This document shows positions 36,350-43,265 of a stretch of DNA of 64,000 nucleotides, one piece after another. The translations under genes and the position numbers were made by a program. Source of the stretch: Streptomyces sp. NBC_00102 (GTDB taxonomy: Bacteria > Actinomycetota > Actinomycetes > Streptomycetales > Streptomycetaceae); NCBI RefSeq assembly GCF_026343115.1, contig NZ_JAPEMC010000001.1, forward strand, positions 5,931,001 through 5,995,000, written 5' to 3'. Under the pieces are notes generated by a model. It was not told the origin of the DNA. It saw only the letters and a program-made list of their open reading frames with translations, and made no database searches. How positions within the stretch are numbered: position 1 is the first letter of the stretch; each line of letters begins with the position of its first letter.

Positions 36350-36896
36350 GTGGCGGGTCGGCAGGCCAGGAGTGCCGAGAGGAATCCGGCACATCGCGCG
36401 TGCTTCCTCGGAAATCCGTGTGTGGTGAGCTGATGTCGCCACCTCGTCAGGGAATTTCCGCCGGTCCACGCCCGGCCGGTCCGCGCGCCCGTCCATGCTC
36501 CGCCTTATTTCTCACGACCGGGCTTCCGCTCCGTGCCGGTTCGAAGACGGCGGTTCGGTAGCGCCCCGGTACGGCCTCGCACGCCATGTCGGCTGCGACG
36601 TCTTTGGGCAGCTCAGGGCGTGTGGTGCAAGCCAATTGGCAGGCGCAAAAGTAGACGGGGCGCCTTGGTGTGGCCTTGCCGTCCACTTGCCGGAGTCCGG
36701 CACCGTCGCACGCGCGCACGCGGCAGAGGAAACAGAAGGGTAACGGGCGCTGAATCAGCGGCTCCTGGCGGGTGCCCGGCTACGGGTTCGGCGGCCCACG
36801 CGCATGCCGTGAACCATCGGGCGCGACGACTCGTAGCAGGGGTGCGAGCGGACGCCGTACGGCGCGACGCTGTCCCAGTCCCATCAGGAGGACGTC
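36331..36896. other. Divergent intergenic region, first giant and lectin 1
   Basis: 566 nt between two divergent starts. The SigL-type motif for lectin 1 is at 36810-36836. Toward the giant gene I find no TGAACC-N16-CGT on the minus strand (the nearest CGAACC, at 36543-36538, is not followed by CGT at the right spacing). Its promoter is therefore unidentified. No gene or other structure is evident. Confidence 0.6.
36810..36836 (+). promoter_or_regulatory. SigL-type ECF promoter candidate, lectin 1
   Basis: TGAACC (36810-36815), 16 nt, CGTAG (36832-36836), with 60 nt between the end of the -10 box and the ATG at 36897. The same spacing to the start recurs at the other lectin genes. Confidence 0.75.
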
Positions 36897-37406
36897 ATGA
36901 AGAACCTGAAGAATATGAAGAGCGAGAAGAACGCGGGGGCCAAGAAGAACGGACTGAGGACCCTGGGCCTCGGGGCCGCCGGAGCCCTGGCCCTCACCGC
37001 CCTGGTGAGCGGCACGACCCCGGCGTCGGCTGCCTCCTACACGTCGTTCAAGAACGCGCACACCGGTCTCTGCCTGGCCGGTGCCACTGACCGCACGGTG
37101 AGCCAGTATTCCTGCTCGACCCAGGACAGCGCCGCCATCGCGTGGACCCTGACGAACAACGTGGCACCCTTCCCGTTCGGCATGCTCAAGAACTCCAAGA
37201 CGGGCATGTGCCTGGACACCAATGGCGCGGACGTCTACCTGTCCGGGTGCGTCAGCGAGGACGCGGGGCAGTCATGGTGGTTCAACGGTGACAAGGTGGT
37301 CAGCCTGCTGAACGGCCGCTCGCTGACCGGCTGGAACGCCGACGGTGTCGCCGTGGTGGCCGATGGCGAGGCGGACGTCCTCAACAAGCAGCGCTGGAGC
37401 TGGTGA
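36897..37406 (+). CDS. Secreted ricin-fold lectin-like protein 1
   Basis: 169 residues; ATG at 36897 with AGGAGG upstream. A Sec signal peptide (Lys-rich start, GLGAAGALALTALVSG, cleavage near ASA-A, residue ~45) precedes a domain of about 120 residues with NAHTGLCLAGA, TGMCLDTNGADVYLSGC, a QSWWF turn, LTGWN and a terminal Q-x-W motif (NKQRWSW). These are marks of a ricin-B/beta-trefoil sugar-binding fold. Cys pairs suggest disulphides outside the cell. A paralogue follows immediately. The sugar target is unknown. Confidence 0.8.
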   Translation: MKNLKNMKSEKNAGAKKNGLRTLGLGAAGALALTALVSGTTPASAASYTSFKNAHTGLCLAGATDRTVSQYSCSTQDSAAIAWTLTNNVAPFPFGMLKNSKTGMCLDTNGADVYLSGCVSEDAGQSWWFNGDKVVSLLNGRSLTGWNADGVAVVADGEADVLNKQRWSW

Positions 37407-37423
37407 TCACATCTCCCGTGCCG

Positions 37424-37450
37424 TGAACCAGGTCGCGGTACGGCTCGTAG
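37424..37450 (+). promoter_or_regulatory. SigL-type ECF promoter candidate, lectin 2
   Basis: TGAACC (37424-37429), 16 nt, CGTAG (37446-37450), then 64 nt to the ATG at 37515. The sequence after the -10 box is shared with the copy upstream of the lectin 3 pseudogene, showing tandem gene-plus-promoter duplication. Confidence 0.75.
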
Positions 37451-37514
37451 GAGTGGTCGGCAGATACCCCCGTATTACGGCACCAAGCCGTTCCAGGCTC
37501 ACCAGGAGAAGTTC

Positions 37515-38021
37515 ATGAGTGACAAGCCGAGCGACAAGCCGCGCAACAGGCTGCGGAGCAAGCTGAGGACCGCCGCTTACGGGGCGGCGGGAGGCCTTGC
37601 GCTCACCGCCGTCCTGGTGAGCGCACCGGCTCAGGCGTCGGCCTCCAGCACCCTCAACTACCGGAACGCGCACACCGGTCTCTGCCTGGCCGGTGCCACC
37701 GACCGCACGGTGAGCCAGTACTCCTGCTCGGTCGCCAGTCAGTTCGCCCCCGGTGTCACCTGGCAGTGGGTCAATGACGCGCCTCTCGGCCTGCTGAAGA
37801 ACACCGCGACGGGCATGTGCCTGGACACCAATGGCGCGGACGTCTATCTGTCGGGGTGCAACACGGCCGACCGCGGGCAGCTCTGGATGTACACCGCCGG
37901 TTCCTACCAGCTCACCAGCCTCCTGGCCGGCGGGGCGCTGACCGGCTGGAACGCGGGCACGGTCTCCGTGTCGCCGGTGGGGGACGTGGACGTGATCAAC
38001 AAGCAGCACTGGAGCATGTAG
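37515..38021 (+). CDS. Secreted ricin-fold lectin-like protein 2
   Basis: 168 residues; ATG at 37515, GGAGAAG upstream. Signal peptide (RTAAYGAAGGLALTAVLVSAPAQASA) followed by the same domain as lectin 1. NAHTGLCLAGATDRTVSQYS and TGMCLDTNGADVYLSGC are identical in both, so the duplication is recent. It ends in NKQHWSM. The N-terminus MSDKPSDKP is shared with the broken lectin 3. Confidence 0.8.
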   Translation: MSDKPSDKPRNRLRSKLRTAAYGAAGGLALTAVLVSAPAQASASSTLNYRNAHTGLCLAGATDRTVSQYSCSVASQFAPGVTWQWVNDAPLGLLKNTATGMCLDTNGADVYLSGCNTADRGQLWMYTAGSYQLTSLLAGGALTGWNAGTVSVSPVGDVDVINKQHWSM

Positions 38022-38116
38022 CGGGATTCGTGGGCCCGCCACGTCCCCGGGCCCGTGCCCGAGTGCAAGGGCGGCGCCCCGGGGCCCACGGACGCAACGG
38101 ACGCAACGGACGCTGG

Positions 38117-38150
38117 ACCTGGTTCACGTCACACGTGCCGTGAACCAGGT
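38117..38150. terminator. 12-bp inverted repeat overlapping the lectin 3 promoter
   Basis: Arms 38117-38128 and 38139-38150 pair perfectly with a 10-nt loop. The right arm contains the TGAACC of the lectin 3 promoter. It could end lectin 2 transcripts or act as an operator; the sequence cannot decide. Confidence 0.45.
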
Positions 38151-38167
38151 CGCGGCCCGGCTCGAAG
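38141..38167 (+). promoter_or_regulatory. Decayed SigL-type promoter before lectin 3
   Basis: TGAACC (38141-38146), 16 nt, CGAAG (38163-38167): one change (T to A) from the CGTAG of its neighbours, in front of a broken gene, 58 nt before the ATG at 38226. Confidence 0.55.
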
Positions 38168-38225
38168 CAGTGGTCGGCAGATCCGTACCACGGCACCACG
38201 CCGTTCCGGTCCACCAGGGCAAGTC

Positions 38226-38653
38226 ATGAGCGACAAGCCGGGCAGCAAGCTGCTGAAGACGTCGCGGGGCAGCTGAGAACGGCCGCGCTCGGCGCCGCGG
38301 GAGGTCTCGTGCTCACCGCCACCTTGGCGAGCAGCCCGGCTCAGGCAACGGCCGGTTCCTACGGAAGGAAGCAGAACGTGCGCACCGGCCCCTGCCTGGC
38401 CGGGAAGGACCGTACGGTGAGCCAGTCCAGCTGTACCGCGATCAGCAGCCAGAACAACCCTGGTGTCCACTGGTCCTGGGTGGACAGCGCCTGGTCCAGC
38501 GGCAGGTTGCGGAACTACGGCACGGGTCGGTGCCTGGACACCCATGGTGACACGCGCTACCTGTCGGGCTGCGTCGGTGAGGGACACGGGCAACAGCGGA
38601 TGGCCGTCGGCTACCACCTCATCAACCGGGACGGCGCCCGGCCAGGGAAGTGA
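38226..38653 (+). pseudogene. Broken third lectin gene
   Basis: Starts ATG-AGC-GAC-AAG-CCG exactly like lectin 2 but hits TGA after 16 codons because of a frameshift in the segment aligned with the signal peptide. In the shifted frame RTAALGAAGGLVLTATLASSPAQA restores the signal peptide, and the lectin domain follows (RTGPCLAG, TGRCLDTHGDTRYLSGC). The C-terminus also departs after GQQRM, with traces of the missing LTGWN region in another frame. A short GTG-initiated ORF (38309-38653) would lack most of the signal peptide. Two lesions plus a decayed promoter point to a pseudogene. Confidence 0.8.
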
Positions 38654-38685
38654 CTGGCCGGGCAGCGCTGCCGTTCCGCCGAGGA

Positions 38686-39309
38686 TCAGGACTGTATTCC
38701 ACGCTTCTCCAGAGCGGCCTTGAGGGCCCGTACGGCGTAATAGGTACGGGACTTCACGGTGCCCTGCGCGATGCCGAGCGCGGCGGCGGCCTCCGCGACG
38801 CTGTGTCCCAGGAAGTGCATGTGATGCAGGATCTGCCGCTGCTGCGGGGTCAGGTCGGTCAAAGCGTCGTGCACGATGTGCCGGGTCAGGGTCCGCTCGA
38901 TCTCGTCGGCCACGGGGAGTGTCACACGGTCCAGGGGACAGGCGGTGGCGGGCCGGATCAGGCGCGCCCGGTGATCGTCTATCACCAGGTTGCGCACGAC
39001 GGTGAACAGCCAGGGGCGCAGGTTCTCCTCCTGCTCGCCGAGCATGCCGATGTGCCGCCAGGCCCGGACCGCGGCTTCCTGGAGGATGTCCTCGGCGCGG
39101 TCCCAGTCGCCGCCGAGCAGCCGGGCCGCGAAGCGCATCAGCACCGTGCCGTACTGCTCGTAGATCATGCGCACGAAGCTCTCGCCGTCCCGGTCGACAG
39201 GCCGCCCGGGGCCGGACGGGCCGACGGGACGGGACGGCTCGCGCGCCGCGGTGGCGGATCTGTCCACCTGGGCACTTGTGGTTTGCCCCATGACGTTCGA
39301 GACCCCCAT
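38686..39309 (-). CDS. ECF sigma factor, SigL-like
   Basis: About 207 residues. The start is uncertain (ATG at 39309; alternatives 39291 and 39354; no strong ribosome site). Region 2 reads SFVRMIYEQYGTVLMRFAARLLGG, AEDILQEAAVRAWRH and RPWLFTVVRNLVIDDHRAR. Region 4 reads LTPQQRQILHHMHFLGHSVAEAAAALGIAQGTVKSRTYYAVRALK. The RTYYAVRAL helix is typical of the SigL/SigK-like ECF subgroup, whose partners are zinc-finger anti-sigma factors. Eight TGAACC-N16-CGT motifs lie around the locus, matching the SigL-class consensus, but none lies upstream of this gene itself. It is convergent with the lectin 3 pseudogene. Confidence 0.88.
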   Translation of the reverse strand: MGVSNVMGQTTSAQVDRSATAAREPSRPVGPSGPGRPVDRDGESFVRMIYEQYGTVLMRFAARLLGGDWDRAEDILQEAAVRAWRHIGMLGEQEENLRPWLFTVVRNLVIDDHRARLIRPATACPLDRVTLPVADEIERTLTRHIVHDALTDLTPQQRQILHHMHFLGHSVAEAAAALGIAQGTVKSRTYYAVRALKAALEKRGIQS

Positions 39310-39421
39310 GTGTTGTCCGCCGCCGACTCGGGTGGTCTGCTCTTGACGGATCATCGTCAGTGTGTGGCAGCGGACTTGGCCGGTACTTGTCGTCGTCTTG
39401 CCGGGAATTGGCGCTCTTTTG

Positions 39422-39448
39422 TGAACCACTCCGCACAGGAGCACGTTC
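39422..39448 (+). promoter_or_regulatory. SigL-type ECF promoter candidate, ankyrin-like gene
   Basis: TGAACC (39422-39427), 16 nt, CGTTC (39444-39448), 78 nt before the ATG at 39527. It lies in the region shared with the divergent sigma gene. Confidence 0.6.
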
Positions 39449-39526
39449 GTCGTCGAGTGACCGGCGTGACCGGCGTGGGCGCCGTCATGACGCCGACCCC
39501 GTACCTCCGACACACAAGGACACGTG

Positions 39527-40540
39527 ATGGCGAACCCCTGGGCCGGACTGACCCTCGATGACTGGACCGATCTCGCCGAGATCGAAGGCCGCCTGGAGAG
39601 CGGAGCCGATCCCCGTCACCCGTCGCTGCTGCACGACGCGGCCGAATACGGATCCCCGGAAGTCGTCGCCCTGCTCGCCGAGCTGGTGGACGACCTGGAT
39701 GTCACGGCCGACGCGCACACCGCACTGTTCCGGGCCGTGCACGCCCGGCGGCACGACAACGCCCGCGCCCTGGCGGCCGCGGGGGCCGACCCATGGAAGC
39801 GGATGCTCGGAAACTGGTCACCCGCGCGCCTCAGCCTCGCCGGGCCGTGTCCCGGGCTCTTCGGCCGTCGCGGGGGCGCCCCCGGCCTGACCCCGGGCGA
39901 GGAGGCGGCGGTGGCGGAGAGCCGGCTCCTGTGCGAGGCACTCGGTGAGTACATTCCGTACGAGAACACAGCCCTGGCCTTCGTGGCCGGAATCGACGCC
40001 GCCGAGACCGCCCGGCGACTGGAGGCGGAGCCGCTCGGCCGTGCGGTGGCCGGAAACTACGAGGACTGGTACGAACAGGACTTCGGCGACGAGGACATGG
40101 CGATCGTCGGCGTGACGGCGGTCCCCGGGGGCTGTGTCGTCGTTCAGCCCTGGGGGCTGGGTGTATTCACCGACTCCGCTCAGCGACGGCTGTCGCCGGG
40201 CACCGTCAGCTGTGGCTACTACTCCAATCCCTCCGGAAGCGGGCACGGCTGGCTGTTCAGGGACGGCGACAGCGTGAGCTACGGCCCGCCGCCGACCCTG
40301 TTCGAGATCACCTGCGGTGTGGGCGACGACCACTGGGAGCGAGCCGACAGCCCGCACGCGGGTGAGGAGGGCCCGGGGGCGGGGCTCCGCCCGGCGGCGG
40401 ACGCCGTCCTCGCCTCGTACCTCTACCAGGGTTCCGTCGGGTACTACTGCGCCGTCACGGGTCTGCGCCCCGCCGACAGCCGTGCGTTCACCGACGGGCC
40501 CGACGGATGGTTCCGCCTGCCGGAGCACCTGGCCCTGTAG
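39527..40540 (+). CDS. Ankyrin-repeat-like cytoplasmic protein, possible immunity or accessory protein
   Basis: 337 residues; ATG at 39527 preceded by AAGGA (a GTG at 39524 is adjacent). The N-terminal ~90 residues look like two or three ankyrin-type repeats (SLLHDAAEYGSPEVVALLAELV; TALFRAVHARRHDNARALAAAGADP). The C-terminal ~200 residues contain Trp/Gly-rich strands (EDMAIVGVTAVPGGCVVVQPWG, GWLFRDGDSVSYG), similar to small immunity-type or DUF6461-like domains. No signal peptide or TM. Its SigL-type promoter puts it in the same predicted regulon as the second giant, so an immunity role is plausible but unproven. Confidence 0.65.
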   Translation: MANPWAGLTLDDWTDLAEIEGRLESGADPRHPSLLHDAAEYGSPEVVALLAELVDDLDVTADAHTALFRAVHARRHDNARALAAAGADPWKRMLGNWSPARLSLAGPCPGLFGRRGGAPGLTPGEEAAVAESRLLCEALGEYIPYENTALAFVAGIDAAETARRLEAEPLGRAVAGNYEDWYEQDFGDEDMAIVGVTAVPGGCVVVQPWGLGVFTDSAQRRLSPGTVSCGYYSNPSGSGHGWLFRDGDSVSYGPPPTLFEITCGVGDDHWERADSPHAGEEGPGAGLRPAADAVLASYLYQGSVGYYCAVTGLRPADSRAFTDGPDGWFRLPEHLAL

Positions 40541-40589
40541 CGCACCCGCCGACGGTCCGGACATTCCATGCCCCGGACGCGGAACTCGA

Positions 40590-40616
40590 TGAACCGGTTC
40601 GCGTACTTGCTCGTCG
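40590..40616 (+). promoter_or_regulatory. SigL-type ECF promoter candidate, lectin 4
   Basis: TGAACC (40590-40595), 16 nt, CGTCG (40612-40616), then 63 nt to the GTG at 40680, the same distance as at lectins 1-3. Confidence 0.72.
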
Positions 40617-40679
40617 TGTACTGACGGCTGCCGCTTTCCAGGCCCGACCGGGCCGGGCGCAGCCGGAGGAAGGACGAAC

Positions 40680-41156
40680 GTGCGCAGACTGAGCCCTGCT
40701 CTGACGGGAATTGCCGCGCTGACGGCCGTGTTCGCGGCCGTGCCCACCGCATACGCCATCGACTTCCCTGCCCAGCCGCACACCATCCGCAACGCGGCTA
40801 CCGGTGCGTGCCTGGGCGAGGAGGGCCGTCAGGTCCGTATGGACGACTGCTCCGGATCGAAGCCCACCACCTGGCAGATCCGGCAGACCGAGAGCGGCGA
40901 CATGCTCCGGAACATCACCAGCACCTCGTGTCTGGACACGGATGGAGTCGACGTCTACCTCTCCGACTGCAACGCCTCCGACCTCGGCCAGCGCTGGTAT
41001 GTGCGGGACTGCGGCGTGAGCATCTTCAGCCGCCTCGCGTACGAGCGCGGTATCGGGGACTACCTGACCGGCTGGAACGCGGGCACGGCCTCCGTGACCG
41101 GCTTCACCGCCGGAAAGTCCGAGTGGCGCGTCAGCGACTGGTCCTGCGAGGACTGA
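40680..41156 (+). CDS. Secreted ricin-fold lectin-like protein 4
   Basis: 158 residues from a GTG at 40680 with GGAGGA about 13 nt upstream. Signal peptide (LTGIAALTAVFAAVPTAYA, cleavage near residue 26). The domain has NAATGACLGEEG, STSCLDTDGVDVYLSDC, GQRWYV and LTGWNAGTASVTGF, the same signature as lectins 1 and 2 but more diverged. Extra Cys residues near the C-terminus (DWSCED) could add a disulphide. Confidence 0.8.
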   Translation: MRRLSPALTGIAALTAVFAAVPTAYAIDFPAQPHTIRNAATGACLGEEGRQVRMDDCSGSKPTTWQIRQTESGDMLRNITSTSCLDTDGVDVYLSDCNASDLGQRWYVRDCGVSIFSRLAYERGIGDYLTGWNAGTASVTGFTAGKSEWRVSDWSCED

Positions 41157-41199
41157 AGCGTTTTGAAAGCCCCGGTGGCGGTGGCCATGCCCATGGAGG

Positions 41200-41241
41200 T
41201 TGAGCGGAAGTGAGCAGTGATCGGCCTGTCGAGTGAGCAGT
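41200..41241 (+). promoter_or_regulatory. TGAGC direct repeats upstream of the SARP gene
   Basis: TGAGC occurs at 41201, 41211 and 41234; the last two are part of identical 9-mers GTGAGCAGT (41210-41218 and 41233-41241). SARP proteins bind short direct repeats near promoters, so this may be an autoregulatory site. The spacings (10 and 23 nt) only roughly fit the usual 11/22. Confidence 0.4.
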
Positions 41242-41283
41242 CGTTCGCGTGATCGTGGCACTTACGTCATAGAGAGGTGCCTG

Positions 41284-43164
41284 ATGGAGTTTCGTTTGCT
41301 CGGCCCGCTGGAAGTGCAGCGCGGGACGGAGATTCTCGACCTGGGGCCGCCCAAGCGGCGCGCCCTGCTGCTGCGCCTCCTCCTGGAGAACGGCCTCACG
41401 GTCGGCGTGGACCGGCTCTGTGACGACCTGTGGAACGGCCGCCCGCCGCCCAGCGCGGTCTCCTCGGTGCACGCCCACATCAGCAGGCTGCGCATGGTGC
41501 TCGAACCAGGACGCGCCCGTCAGGAGCAGGCGAAGGTGCTGCGCAGCGTCCCCACCGGGTACGCCCTGCGGCTGCCGCCCGAGATGCTGGACTCCGTGCA
41601 GTTCGAGCGGGCCCTGCAACAGGCGCACGCGCTCGCCGCGGGCGGCCGGGTCGGCGAGGCGCGGCAGGAGACCGAGCGGGCCCTCGGCCTGTGGCGAGGC
41701 ACCCCGCTGATGGACGCCTCGCACCAACGGTTCGTCGAGGGCGAGGTCAGCCGGCTCGAAGAACTGAAGCTCTCCGCCGAGGAACTGCTCACCACCCTGC
41801 TGCTCCAGGAGGGCCAGATCGCCCAGGCGATCATCGGGGCCGAACGGCTTGTCGAGCGTGATCCCCTGCGCGAGGCGTCCTGGGCCATGCTGATGCGCGC
41901 CCTGTACTTCGCGGGCCGTCACGCCGAGGCGCTCCAGCGCTACGAGACGGTACGCACCCTGCTCGCCCGCGACCTCGGCCTCGACCCGGGACCGGCGCTG
42001 CGCGAGACGCAGATGGCCATCCTCCGGCACGACACCGTGGTGCTGCGCCCGCCTGTCAGGTCCCAGGCGCTCGGCACCCAGCGGTTCGCGGCCGAGCTGC
42101 CGCCCGTCGGGTGGACCCTACCCGGTCGCGAGGACGAGCTGGGGCGGCTCTCGGCAATGCTGCGGGAAGCCGCCGGCGGGCACACCGGATGGGCCGTCCT
42201 TTCGGGAGAGCCCGGCATCGGCAAGACCCGGGTCGCCGAGGAACTCGCCCAGCGGGCCGCCGCGTCCGGTGCCATCGTGCTGCGTACCCGGTGCGCCGTG
42301 GACGGACTGCCCGGGTCCGGCATAGCGGAGCGTCAACTGCGACTGCTCACCGAGACACTGGAGCGGCTGGCGGAGGGCGGCGAGTCACCGCGGCCCACCT
42401 TGTGCGTGGTGGAGGACATCGACCTGGCCTCCGCCGACGTACGCGGACTGCTGTCCGTACACGCCCGCACGCTGCGCGACGCGCCGCTGGCGATGCTGTG
42501 CACGGTGACCGACGACCCCGGTCCCGTCACCGAGCGGTTCCTCGCGGAGCTGGCGGCCTGCGGCGCCGAGCAGTTGCGGCTCGACCCGCTCACCGAGGAC
42601 GACGTCCGGCGGGTCGTGCTCGCGGCGGACGGCGACGCCGACAGTGGCGACGTAACGCACCGGTTCCACGAGCTGAGCGGCGGCAACCCCTTCCTGCTCA
42701 CCCAGCTGCTCAAGCAGCCCGTGGGCCCGCGCGCCGGAGCCGTGCCCCTGGCCGTGCGCAGCGTGGTCCGTACCCGGCTCGCCGACCTGTCACCCGCTGC
42801 CCGCCAGGTCATCGACGCGGCGGCCGTGCTCGGCGGCCGGCCGGACATGACGTTGGTCTCCCAGCTGACCGGACTCCCCGTGGACCAGGTGCTCGAACTC
42901 GCCGACCAGGCAGTCACGGCCCGGCTGCTGACCTGGCGCGGGGAGACCTCGCACGAGGAGCCGGGCGGCTACCGCTTCCCCGCCGGGCTGCTGCTGCAGG
43001 GCGTACTCGCCGAACTCAGCCCGGCGCGCAGCCAGTCACTGCACGCCGCCGCCGCGAAGCTGCTCGCGGCGCGGACCGGCTGGCACGGCGCGGAAGCCGC
43101 GGCGCATGCCCTGATGGCGGGGCCCGCGCTGCGCCCGGAAGAGACCGAGGCGCGTTCCCGGTGA
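41284..43164 (+). CDS. SARP-family regulator with ATPase domain (AfsR/BTAD type)
   Basis: 626 residues; ATG at 41284 (MEFRLLGPLEV), GAGAGG upstream; an earlier in-frame ATG at 41233 lies in the repeat-containing leader. Residues 1-95 are an OmpR-like winged helix (LDLGPPKRRALLLRLLL, VSSVHAHISRLRMVLEP). Residues 100-250 are a bacterial transcriptional activation domain (BTAD). Residues ~280-600 are a STAND-type ATPase with Walker A GEPGIGKTR and Walker B TLCVVEDIDLA. The protein stops soon after the winged-helix-like end of the ATPase and lacks the TPR or LuxR C-termini of longer homologues. Likely activator; targets unknown. Confidence 0.88.
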   Translation: MEFRLLGPLEVQRGTEILDLGPPKRRALLLRLLLENGLTVGVDRLCDDLWNGRPPPSAVSSVHAHISRLRMVLEPGRARQEQAKVLRSVPTGYALRLPPEMLDSVQFERALQQAHALAAGGRVGEARQETERALGLWRGTPLMDASHQRFVEGEVSRLEELKLSAEELLTTLLLQEGQIAQAIIGAERLVERDPLREASWAMLMRALYFAGRHAEALQRYETVRTLLARDLGLDPGPALRETQMAILRHDTVVLRPPVRSQALGTQRFAAELPPVGWTLPGREDELGRLSAMLREAAGGHTGWAVLSGEPGIGKTRVAEELAQRAAASGAIVLRTRCAVDGLPGSGIAERQLRLLTETLERLAEGGESPRPTLCVVEDIDLASADVRGLLSVHARTLRDAPLAMLCTVTDDPGPVTERFLAELAACGAEQLRLDPLTEDDVRRVVLAADGDADSGDVTHRFHELSGGNPFLLTQLLKQPVGPRAGAVPLAVRSVVRTRLADLSPAARQVIDAAAVLGGRPDMTLVSQLTGLPVDQVLELADQAVTARLLTWRGETSHEEPGGYRFPAGLLLQGVLAELSPARSQSLHAAAAKLLAARTGWHGAEAAAHALMAGPALRPEETEARSR

Positions 43165-43186
43165 TTCTCCACGGGAGTTGGCGCGG

Positions 43187-43224
43187 CGAAGCCGTCGGCC
43201 CGGGTTCGGGGGCCGACGGCTTCG
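43187..43224. terminator. 14-bp hairpin between convergent genes
   Basis: Arms 43187-43200 and 43211-43224 are perfectly complementary with a 10-nt loop. It lies 22 nt after the SARP stop and 42 nt from the end of the membrane lectin gene, so it likely serves both strands. No T-tract. Confidence 0.75.
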
Positions 43225-43265
43225 GTGCTACAAGATAAATGCCCAGGTGACGAAGTGACCCAACG

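Noticed and set aside
38309..38653. GTG-initiated ORF considered as an intact small lectin
   Set aside because: It starts inside the signal peptide of its paralogues and its C-terminus is altered; homology extends upstream in another frame, so it is better read as a pseudogene.
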